Source: Colwellia sp. C2M11 (GTDB taxonomy: Bacteria > Pseudomonadota > Gammaproteobacteria > Enterobacterales > Alteromonadaceae). From it: a DNA stretch of 64,000 nucleotides. The stretch is taken from positions 62,001 through 126,000 of the forward strand of contig NZ_JAHKQD010000007.1 in assembly GCF_018860915.1 (NCBI RefSeq), given 5' to 3'. Below the pieces are notes generated by a model, which saw nothing but the letters and a program-made list of their open reading frames with translations, ran no database searches and was not told the DNA's origin. The position numbers were made by a program, and so were the translations under genes. Below, piece after piece: positions 57,665 through 64,000 of the stretch (position 1 is its first letter; every line of letters starts with the position of its first letter).

Positions 57665-58066
57665 TTAATTTAATAAACCTTGGCTCTTGAGCCAATCCAT
57701 CACTTTAATAGATCCAAGTGAACAAAGATGTTTATCCTGATAGTCAAGAAAATCAATTTCTTCTATTTCAGCAGCTGGAGCAAGTTCCCCGTAAAAGTCG
57801 GCAAAATAACACGTTAGTTTCACAACAGTATCGGTATTTTTACCATCGGCATGTGCTTTAAAAGTTTTTGCATATTGAATCGAATCTGGCATTAAATCTA
57901 CCGATATTTCTTCTTTAACTTCCCGTATCAGTGCTTGCTCATCAGACTCCCCTGCTTCTCGTTTACCACCTGGAATATAAAACAGCAGTTTATCTTTTGA
58001 GCGAGCACTTAGTAGTTTGCCGTCTTGAATGTGTAACCAAGCAAGCTTATCAATTTCTTTTTTCAC
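57665..58066 (-). CDS. Nudix hydrolase
   Basis: 133 residues. The Nudix box GGKREAGESDEQALIREVKEEI fits the G-x5-E-x7-R-E-U-x-E-E-x-G-U pattern except for the last glycine, which is S. Members cleave nucleoside diphosphates linked to other groups, here unspecified. The start is GTG at 58066 behind AGGAA. 55 bp upstream of the cupin gene. Confidence 0.85.
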   Translation of the reverse strand: MKKEIDKLAWLHIQDGKLLSARSKDKLLFYIPGGKREAGESDEQALIREVKEEISVDLMPDSIQYAKTFKAHADGKNTDTVVKLTCYFADFYGELAPAAEIEEIDFLDYQDKHLCSLGSIKVMDWLKSQGLLN

Positions 58067-58186
58067 AAGTATTCCTATTAATCTTAATTACGCTAACCAT
58101 CTTAACTATTTGATTTGACTTTAAAGCAATATAATTACGACATTTCAGAATGAAATTGTAAATTATTTGTGCTTTGCAATAATTTA

Positions 58187-58675
58187 TTAGACTTCTAGCT
58201 CATTCGACAAATGCATTCGTTTCTTACCTTTAAAGTCGTGATATAACTTTTCATGTGCAACTTTCGAAAAGGTATCGGTTCGATCAGCGTATTGTGAAAT
58301 CCAATTCACTAACATTGCCAAATTAGCATCTTGAGCAGCCTTACTTTCATATTTATGTGGTTCCCAAGGGCGAGCTTTAGCATTTTTTATGCAAGCAGAA
58401 ACAGGTAAGTTTAGAAAAATAATTTCGTCTGCTTGCTCAATGACAACTGCTAATAAATCGGCATAACAACCTTCAACTACCCAGTTATTGTGGGTTAATA
58501 AAAAGTTATTCAGCAATATACTAGACTCGGCAATAGGCAATCGCTCTGGTGGAGTAATCGGTTTCCAAGCAATAGTGTCTAAATCTAAATGAGCAAGATC
58601 GTCGTGTAACGCTAACTGTTTTGCGAGCGTTGACTTCCCCGATCCTGAATTACCAAAAATAACAACTTTACTCAA
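58187..58675 (-). CDS. P-loop kinase-like AAA protein
   Basis: 162 residues with the Walker A loop GNSGSGKSTLAKQL at the N-terminus and FLNLP near 110. It is in the topology-modulation/adenylate-kinase-like FlaR group; the substrate is unknown. The start is TTG 58675 with AAGGAA 7 bases before it, since no ATG lies near. It keeps a short C-terminal basic region (HDFKGKKRMHLSNE). Confidence 0.8.
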   Translation of the reverse strand: MSKVVIFGNSGSGKSTLAKQLALHDDLAHLDLDTIAWKPITPPERLPIAESSILLNNFLLTHNNWVVEGCYADLLAVVIEQADEIIFLNLPVSACIKNAKARPWEPHKYESKAAQDANLAMLVNWISQYADRTDTFSKVAHEKLYHDFKGKKRMHLSNELEV

Positions 58676-58743
58676 TATTATTCCTTAGCGCCTAAACACT
58701 GTTAAATGATTTACTCTGTTTTGTTTGCAATATTACATTTAAT

Positions 58744-59319
58744 TTATTTGGGCTTCTCTTCATTAATTAACATGTTAATAAATTTTGTAAAACGCCTTGA
58801 TCTAGTTTCGGCTTTTTTCGCACTTATTAAACCATGAGCTATAACATAGCGACTTGATTTAGTTAGTTTTTCAAAAAAAGTTTTTGCGCTTGGCTTACTC
58901 TCTAGTGCAACTAAAAAATCGGTGGGAACTTCTATTTCACTGACAACATAAGCATTTTCCCAACGACCATCCGCTTTTGCCGCGCGAATATGCACAAGAC
59001 CAGGCTCCATCATTAAGTTTTCACGTATCAAACGTTCAGCATGCTCGGTATTCCTCTTAGACCAGTTACTTCGTACAGTTCTTGGCGTAATACGTTGCAG
59101 ATAAGCTTGCGCATCAATTGATTTTTTAACACCATCAATCCATCCCCAGCAAAGCGCCTCGATCACGATATCATTCCAAGTGACACTCGCAATACCCGTA
59201 TTTTTCTTGTATATTTTAACCCAAAGCTCACTTTCAGACGCGTGATTAGCCTTTAGCCATTGGCTTAAATCTTTTGGTGTTGGGAATATTTTTATTTTTA
59301 GCGGATCAGGCTCTGGCAT
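58744..59319 (-). CDS. YdeI/OmpD-associated family protein
   Basis: 191 residues matching the YdeI/bacteriocin-protection family: FPTPKDLSQWLKANHASESELWVKIYKK, EALCWGWIDGVKKSID, QRITPRTVRSNWSKRN and a C-terminal helical part ending RSRRFTKFINML. The molecular role is unknown; some members give tolerance to antimicrobial peptides. GAGG lies about 9 bases before the ATG. Confidence 0.87.
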   Translation of the reverse strand: MPEPDPLKIKIFPTPKDLSQWLKANHASESELWVKIYKKNTGIASVTWNDIVIEALCWGWIDGVKKSIDAQAYLQRITPRTVRSNWSKRNTEHAERLIRENLMMEPGLVHIRAAKADGRWENAYVVSEIEVPTDFLVALESKPSAKTFFEKLTKSSRYVIAHGLISAKKAETRSRRFTKFINMLINEEKPK

Positions 59320-59431
59320 TTCGTAATAACCTCTTTTGGGTCTCGCCTTATGTAGTGACTAACGTAACTCGTTGTAATAATAAATAGCAACATCACTAGC
59401 GGCTGTTTGTTTAAAAAACAAGTTTATGAAG

Positions 59432-59746
59432 TTAATAATTTAATGAATGTATCGCTTCAGAAACGGTTAAAAAATTAATTTTCGTAAGACAAACAGAAAC
59501 CTTATTAAATTCATGCGCACGTACTAATTTTACAACTTCGTCTATTGACAGCCTAATGTCGTTGGCAATTAAATCAAGCATCCCTGAAATAGACTTAATC
59601 AGATAGCAGTTACCTGATGCATCGATTACATAATCATCGTCAGTAAAAATAAGTTCACTACACTCTAAGTTAAATTTTTGAAATGAATCTAAGTAAATAA
59701 GTTCATCATCACCATCAAGTTTCAACATACATGGCCACGAAATCAT
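59432..59746 (-). CDS. DUF4144-like small protein
   Basis: 104 residues beginning MISWPCMLKLDGDDELIYL, which recalls the DUF4144 family of Shewanella, Vibrio and relatives. Rest of the chain: FTDDDYVIDASGNCYLIKS then a helical half. Function unknown. AAGGT lies 7 bases before the ATG. Confidence 0.7.
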   Translation of the reverse strand: MISWPCMLKLDGDDELIYLDSFQKFNLECSELIFTDDDYVIDASGNCYLIKSISGMLDLIANDIRLSIDEVVKLVRAHEFNKVSVCLTKINFLTVSEAIHSLNY

Positions 59747-60031
59747 AACAATTACCTTAATGTATTTTACAGCCCAAACAGGCTAAATTAGTGATTAAAA
59801 TGTAAAAGCTGATAAAACCGGCTATCACGATGTTAAATTTTATTATCTACTTAACCTGAACTCGGTTTAAGATGTTTTTAATCCATTGAAATAATTATTA
59901 ATAAAATTTAACTTATACTCTAGCTTGATAGTTTTTCTTTCTTCAAGGAAAATTTCGCGTCAATAGCTAGTCTATTGCTAGTAAAGGTAGCGATTAGAGA
60001 AGAATATATTAAGCCGAGCTCAGGTTACTTA

Positions 60032-60724
60032 CTATTCAATTGCCCATTTAACTGCTTTTTGTGCATGAATAGCGGTGGTATCTAGCAAGGTAACATTTGT
60101 ATCGCTTTGATCAATTAGCATGCCAATTTCAGTACATCCAAGAATTACCGCCTCGGCGCCTTGATTAGCTAAAGAATTAATAATTCTGAGGTATTCATCT
60201 TTAGAAGATGGAATGGTATTTCCAAGGCAAAGCTCTTTATAAATAACATGATGAATAATTTTTCTATCTGTTTCATCAGGAACTAGCACCGTTAAACCAT
60301 AATTATTTCGTAGACGCCCTTTGTAGAAATCTTGCTCCATAGTAAAAGCCGTGCCTAATAGGCCAACCGTTTTAATTCCTCTTTTAACCAAAACTTCAGC
60401 AGTAGCATCAGCTATATGTAATAAAGGGATATTAATCGCTTCTTCTATTTGAGGAGCAACTTTATGCATGGTATTTGTACAAATAAGTAAACAATCAGCT
60501 CCAGCACGTTGAACATTAATGGCAGCTTGAGAGAGTATTTTTGCAGTACCATCCCAATCACCAGTGTGTTGTAACTTCTCAATGGTATCAAAATCAACAC
60601 TATACATGGCAATTCTTGCAGAATGCAGGCCTCCTAAAGCTGCTTTAATGCCTTCATTAATCTTTCGATAATATCCAACTGAGCTTTCCCAGCTCATACC
60701 ACCTAAAAGACCAATTGTTTTCAT
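60032..60724 (-). CDS. aspartate/glutamate racemase family protein
   Basis: 230 residues of the Asp/Glu/hydantoin racemase fold, YgeA-like. The catalytic cysteine pair is in ICTNTMHK and ILGCTEIG; IGLLGGMSWESSVGYY is the typical N-terminus. It probably interconverts an amino acid with its D form; the substrate is unknown. The start is ATG 60724, because the upstream ATG at 60736 overlaps the GAGAGG ribosome site. Confidence 0.88.
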   Translation of the reverse strand: MKTIGLLGGMSWESSVGYYRKINEGIKAALGGLHSARIAMYSVDFDTIEKLQHTGDWDGTAKILSQAAINVQRAGADCLLICTNTMHKVAPQIEEAINIPLLHIADATAEVLVKRGIKTVGLLGTAFTMEQDFYKGRLRNNYGLTVLVPDETDRKIIHHVIYKELCLGNTIPSSKDEYLRIINSLANQGAEAVILGCTEIGMLIDQSDTNVTLLDTTAIHAQKAVKWAIE

Positions 60725-60786
60725 ACTACCTCTCAAAATACGTTAACAATATAACGAGTCTATACCGTTTATCGCTAAGCTAAACA

Positions 60787-61107
60787 TTAACGTGACATGT
60801 CAGATTCAATTTTTAAATACTTACCTTTACCGAAAGTAATGTAATACAAGGGTAATAAAAGCAATGTTATTATATTACTCGCAAAGGAATTTTTAATAAC
60901 AATACCATTTTCAGTTATAGCGTGTACCGGAAAAGTTTGACTTGAACACCAATCAATTCTTGCCTGAAGGTTTTTAGTATCATCGGGAATTTCAATCGAT
61001 TGTACAGACCCTCTTGTAATTGTTGCTACCTCTACACCATCTGCAAATAACTTATAGTCTCGCGCCATATCTGCGAGCTGCTTTGGTCTAAAAACTTGGA
61101 TAATCAT
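60787..61107 (-). CDS. small protein with C-terminal membrane helix, unknown function
   Basis: 106 residues from ATG 61107, which has GGAG 6 bases upstream; the frame continues to 61146 without such a site. The N-terminal part (VFRPKQLADMARDYKLFADG, VATITRGSVQSIEIPDD) is a beta-rich domain, followed by a hydrophobic stretch IITLLLLPLYYIT and a short basic tail. No family recognised. Confidence 0.66.
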   Translation of the reverse strand: MIIQVFRPKQLADMARDYKLFADGVEVATITRGSVQSIEIPDDTKNLQARIDWCSSQTFPVHAITENGIVIKNSFASNIITLLLLPLYYITFGKGKYLKIESDMSR

Positions 61108-61212
61108 TTGTGCTCCATATTGGCTATATACTCCATAAAATAGCAAGGATAATTAGTTATAATAAACAACGACTAAGCAAGAGCTAACGCTTAATACATT
61201 TTACATAATTTG

Positions 61213-61989
61213 TTAAGCCGCTTTTTCTTCATCTCGAAGCGTTAATACTTCAAAACCAGTCTCTGTCACTAAAATAGTATGTTCCCATTGTGCAGATAGT
61301 TTCTTATCTTTAGTCACTACGGTCCAGCCATCATTTTTAATTTTTATTTTTTGCGAACCCTGATTAATCATTGGCTCTATAGTAAATGTCATTCCCGCTT
61401 CAAGCACTAAGCCTGTATGTGGTTTCCCATAGTGAAGTACTTGAGGATCTTCGTGCATTTCTTTACCGATTCCATGTCCGCAATATTCTCGAACGACACT
61501 ATAACCAGAAGCTTCGGCATGTTTTTGTATCGCATGACCAACATCACCCAATGTTGCTTTTGGTTTTACTACTTGAATACCTTTCCACATAGCTTCATAC
61601 GTTGTTTTAACTAAACGTTTAGCTTCAGGACTAGCGGTGCTAAGTACATACATTTTGCTTGAATCACTGATATAACCATTTTTCTCTAAGGTAATATCAA
61701 TATTTACAATATCTTTGCTTTTTAATTGAGAGATATTATTAGGTACACCATGACAGACAACATCATTTACCGATGAGTTAAGTGAATATTGATAACCATA
61801 CTGCCCTTTACTCGCAGGGCGAGCATGTAATACATTAACAATATAACTTTCGACTTTAGCGTCAATCTCTAATGTTGTTATCCCTTCACAGATAAAATCA
61901 TCAAGCATTTTAAATACTTGAACTAAAAGTCTACCTGACTCTCTCATAAACTCAATTTCTGCATCAGTTTTTAACATTGATTTATTCAT
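61213..61989 (-). CDS. map: type I methionine aminopeptidase, paired with ParD-like gene
   Basis: 258 residues. Removes N-terminal methionine from nascent proteins. Family features: SLNSSVNDVVCHGVP, DIVNIDITLEKNGYISDSSKMY with the metal aspartates, GHGIGKEMHEDP with the metal histidine and FTIEPMIN with the glutamate. The start is ATG 61989, overlapping the ParD-like stop by 8 bp with GGAG 7 bases before it. A standalone map with this ParD-like neighbour is a recurrent arrangement, probably an extra copy beside the housekeeping one. Confidence 0.92.
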   Translation of the reverse strand: MNKSMLKTDAEIEFMRESGRLLVQVFKMLDDFICEGITTLEIDAKVESYIVNVLHARPASKGQYGYQYSLNSSVNDVVCHGVPNNISQLKSKDIVNIDITLEKNGYISDSSKMYVLSTASPEAKRLVKTTYEAMWKGIQVVKPKATLGDVGHAIQKHAEASGYSVVREYCGHGIGKEMHEDPQVLHYGKPHTGLVLEAGMTFTIEPMINQGSQKIKIKNDGWTVVTKDKKLSAQWEHTILVTETGFEVLTLRDEEKAA

Positions 61990-62188
61990 GTAAAAGCTCC
62001 GCAATAGTAAGTTTTTCTTTCAATAATTGCTTTTTAATGATTTCGTGATAAGTAAGTGTTGGGTTTAACTCAGCTAGCATACCTAGTTTTATCCAGAATT
62101 CTGCTTGTGAATTGATAGACCTAGACATGACATTGCTCGACTTTCTAATTTCTTCATGCAATTCGTCTGATATTTTTACGATTCCCAT
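61982..62188 (-). CDS. ParD-like ribbon-helix-helix protein
   Basis: 68 residues, MGIVKISDELHEEIRKSSNV then SRSINSQAEFWIKLGMLAE. The pattern is a short strand followed by two helices, as in ParD-like antitoxins (PF11903). The start is ATG 62188 because the upstream ATG at 62200 lies inside the GGAACG ribosome region. No ParE toxin adjoins; instead it overlaps map by 8 bp. A 28-bp palindrome lies 11 bp upstream, a likely autoregulatory site. Confidence 0.83.
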   Translation of the reverse strand: MGIVKISDELHEEIRKSSNVMSRSINSQAEFWIKLGMLAELNPTLTYHEIIKKQLLKEKLTIAELLHE

Positions 62189-62198
62189 TATACGTTCC

Positions 62199-62226
62199 AT
62201 ATATGAATTATATATAAATCATATAT
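62199..62226. promoter_or_regulatory. 28-bp palindrome upstream of the ParD-like/map operon
   Basis: The 28 bp centred between 62212 and 62213 are self-complementary except for one pair (62207/62218). Outer arms are ATATATGA and TCATATAT. It is 11 bp upstream of the ParD-like start and probably overlaps the -10 region, the standard position for an RHH autorepressor operator. Extreme AT content means chance and cruciform explanations remain open. Confidence 0.6.
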
Positions 62227-62372
62227 TCATAAAAATAAAATGTCAACGTAGTAAATTTACTCTTCACTAACTGAAAAGTGATTACTAACCCTAATATGAG
62301 CATTAGCATTTTTCACAGCCAACTATCATTTTAATTTAGCACTTTAATTTAATATTTTTATTATAAATTTAA

Positions 62373-62789
62373 TTATATTTCAGCTGAAAAATAAGCCATG
62401 ATCTCATCGGTAGTCATCTCTTTGGTTGCATTTGAAAAGCAATAATAGTTAGGTCGCATATCACTAAAATATTGCATATCCATTTCTAACCCTTTTAAGT
62501 TATGAAACATCCCTACCGGCATATTATATTCACCTGTAGCTTTAAATTTATAAAACAGATGAGTGCCACATTCATTACAAAAACCTCGCGATGCCCAAGA
62601 TGATGACTCATACATTTTAATTTTATCTTCACCTTCAATTTTTACGTTAGTTCCGCACTTAACCGCAAAGAATGGCCCTCCCCCCCAAGTTCTACATGAT
62701 TGGCAGTGGCAAACTGTAAACTTAGGATCAACCTCTTTCACAGTGATTGTGACAGCACCACAAAGACAATTTGTTTTTGCATTAGACAT
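62373..62789 (-). CDS. GFA-family (CENP-V/S-hydroxymethylglutathione synthase-like) protein
   Basis: 138 residues with the zinc-binding cysteines of the GFA fold: CLCGAV, FTVCHCQSCRTWGGGP and RGFCNECGTHLFYKF. The family includes glutathione-dependent formaldehyde-activating enzyme, but most small members have unknown substrates. Monocistronic. The 147-bp gap to the ParD-like operon holds its promoter region. Confidence 0.85.
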   Translation of the reverse strand: MSNAKTNCLCGAVTITVKEVDPKFTVCHCQSCRTWGGGPFFAVKCGTNVKIEGEDKIKMYESSSWASRGFCNECGTHLFYKFKATGEYNMPVGMFHNLKGLEMDMQYFSDMRPNYYCFSNATKEMTTDEIMAYFSAEI

Positions 62790-62858
62790 ATTGGTAACAC
62801 CTTAATAAATAGATAAAGCTGAGTATTTTATTTGCATTGTTTATATTTAAATTATTTA

Positions 62859-63359
62859 TCACTTTACCAGATAATCTGGTCGTATTCTTGACATCATATG
62901 TACGTCTAAATATTTGCCTGATTTAAAGGCACTTAATTTTTTAGTGCCTTCTATTTCAAACCCAACATGTTTATAAAGTGATATCGCAGCTAAATTATCA
63001 GCGTGTACTTCTAACTCTAAGCGCACTAAGTTCAACCAATTATCAGCTTGATTTATAGCCTCAAGCATTAGCATTTTACCAACGCCTTTACCATGAAAAT
63101 CAGGATGAACAGCTATAGCTATACTTGCCCCATGCTTTTCTCGAATTTTATTTTTCAAGAAAATAGTTATATGCCCAACAACCCGAGATTGACTCTCGAC
63201 AACTAAAGTATAATTATCTGGACTATTAAATAAATTTTCCACTATCTCTGCATTAAGAAAAGGCAGCTGAGAAGTATTCTCTAAAAGTGATGGGAAATTA
63301 TATATTTCAAATAAATCGTTGTTATCTGAGCTTGCTAACCGTCTAATTTTCATTTCCAA
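62859..63359 (-). CDS. GNAT-family N-acetyltransferase
   Basis: 166 residues. The acetyl-CoA-binding motif is HPDFHGKGVGKMLM (about 96-109), with the typical beta4-alpha3 stretch before it (GASIAIAV). C-terminal LYKHVGFEIEGTKKL is RimJ/RimL-like, suggesting protein or small-molecule acetylation, substrate unknown. The start is TTG 63359 with AGGAA 6 bases upstream; ATG 63353 is the alternative. Confidence 0.87.
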   Translation of the reverse strand: MEMKIRRLASSDNNDLFEIYNFPSLLENTSQLPFLNAEIVENLFNSPDNYTLVVESQSRVVGHITIFLKNKIREKHGASIAIAVHPDFHGKGVGKMLMLEAINQADNWLNLVRLELEVHADNLAAISLYKHVGFEIEGTKKLSAFKSGKYLDVHMMSRIRPDYLVK

Positions 63360-63491
63360 AATCGATTCCTACGCAAATTTACAATTTGCACATACCATAA
63401 CAATAAAAAACTGAAAATTCTTTACTAATATGTTGACAAAAAATACAGCTAATATCTTCCATATACTAATTTAACTTATTACATAAAAGCC

Positions 63492-64000
63492 TTAGTAACG
63501 CCTTGCTTGGATAATATTCCTACACTTTGGAAACATACTACATCCCCAAAATTCATTACCTGAGTGCTTACCTTTAGTCGCCTTACGTAAAACCATTTCA
63601 GCACCACATTTTGAGCAAAGTTTGCTATGAGTCTTAGCTTGGATAATTTCTTTGACATGTTTAACATGTTGTCGGTTAGTTTTAAAACTATACTCTAACC
63701 TGCCACTTTCAATCTGTTCGATAATACTTTGTGTTTCTTCTGTATTGAAAACAATGTCAGTTTTACTTTTAATATATCTGATACCACCGCGCGCAAACCT
63801 TACATTGTCAGGCATTTTCGATTTAAAGGTACTATCACCAATAAAGATGATAACTGAGAATATAGGAGTGTTTCCACTATTGTTATCAGTAAATAAGCAA
63901 GATTCTAATGTTTTAACGTGTTTATAGTTTTGGTGAAGTCGATTCTGAAATTTTGATTTGTGCCGATAGATTTGTTGCGTCCATTGCTTTTGGTTTTCAC
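63492..64000 (-). CDS. NERD-domain nuclease-like protein with topoisomerase zinc finger, C-terminal part
   Basis: The frame is open from the window edge to the TAA at 63492. Visible are the end of a NERD domain (QIYRHKSKFQNRLHQNYKHV, IFSVIIFIGDSTFKSKM) and a C-terminal zinc ribbon with CSKCGAEM and CSMFPKC, the topoisomerase-type C4 finger often fused to NERD. NERD resembles restriction-type nucleases; function unknown. About 170 residues are here and the N-terminus lies beyond the right edge. Confidence 0.82.
   Translation of the reverse strand, partial: ENQKQWTQQIYRHKSKFQNRLHQNYKHVKTLESCLFTDNNSGNTPIFSVIIFIGDSTFKSKMPDNVRFARGGIRYIKSKTDIVFNTEETQSIIEQIESGRLEYSFKTNRQHVKHVKEIIQAKTHSKLCSKCGAEMVLRKATKGKHSGNEFWGCSMFPKCRNIIQARRY

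Noticed and set aside
57610-60031. Integron attC sites between the small minus-strand genes
   Set aside because: I looked in the gaps for GTTRRRY/RYYYAAC core pairs flanking imperfect palindromes; near matches such as the one around 59350-59395 lack the paired cores, and no integrase is present.
61982-62188. Classical ParDE toxin-antitoxin pair
   Set aside because: There is no ParE-like frame on either side; the partner is methionine aminopeptidase.
1-64000. CRISPR arrays, prophage, insertion sequences, riboswitches
   Set aside because: No direct-repeat arrays, transposase or phage structural genes are seen, and no leader carries a recognisable riboswitch core.

Overview
The window is AT-rich chromosomal DNA from a marine gammaproteobacterium. 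The prpR-prpB-prpC-acnD-prpF order, the rcsF-trmO pair, an OlsF-type ornithine-lipid synthase, a PEP-CTERM protein and the general protein style point to Alteromonadales, most likely a Colwellia-like genus. That placement is inferred from gene content and base composition; no 16S rRNA gene is present. I see no phage, insertion sequence, CRISPR array or replication origin.

Layout. 1-6.4 kb: 2-methylcitrate (propionate) operon on the minus strand, headed by a GntR-type regulator whose probable operators flank its promoter. 6.4-7.4 kb: a four-tRNA operon (Ala-GGC and three identical Glu-TTC) with promoter and terminator. 7.6-18 kb: housekeeping genes (YvcK-like factor, dcd, mrp, metG), a symporter fused to a solute-binding domain, rcsF-trmO, and a double nitrilase-fold protein lacking the catalytic cysteines. 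18-32 kb: a PEP-CTERM protein, a large secreted subtilase, a YddG-type exporter, an iron-type alcohol dehydrogenase, oligopeptidase B, a B12-binding radical SAM protein and a CHASE-PAS-PAS-GGDEF cyclase. 32-35 kb: a small membrane protein coupled to a PQQ-type sugar dehydrogenase, then a scar where one deletion joined the remains of a divergent quinone oxidoreductase/LysR pair.

35-45 kb: a chemoreceptor, an orphan DUF2282 (bufferin precursor-like) gene beside a YeeE/YedE transporter, an FMN glutamate-synthase-like protein, a Na+/H+ antiporter, and a complete bufferin-type RiPP operon (bufA-bufB-bufC-doxX). The two precursor genes are almost identical over their 5' two thirds but differ at the 3' end. 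45-54.7 kb: TonB receptor, arfA with a hairpin across its stop codon, a 47-residue membrane protein, OlsF, and an ECF sigma/anti-sigma/DinB set followed by an acyltransferase.

54.8-64 kb: a run of small, mostly unrelated genes all on the minus strand (coupled unknown pair, lipoprotein, cupin, Nudix, P-loop kinase-like, YdeI, DUF4144-like, Asp/Glu racemase, map with a ParD-like partner, GFA, GNAT) ending in a NERD-nuclease gene cut by the window edge. It looks like an accessory region, but I found no integron attC sites. The most interesting items are the duplicated bufferin precursor, the map/ParD-like pair with a 28-bp palindrome upstream, the arfA stop-codon hairpins, the double nitrilase-fold pseudoenzyme and the qor/lysR deletion scar.
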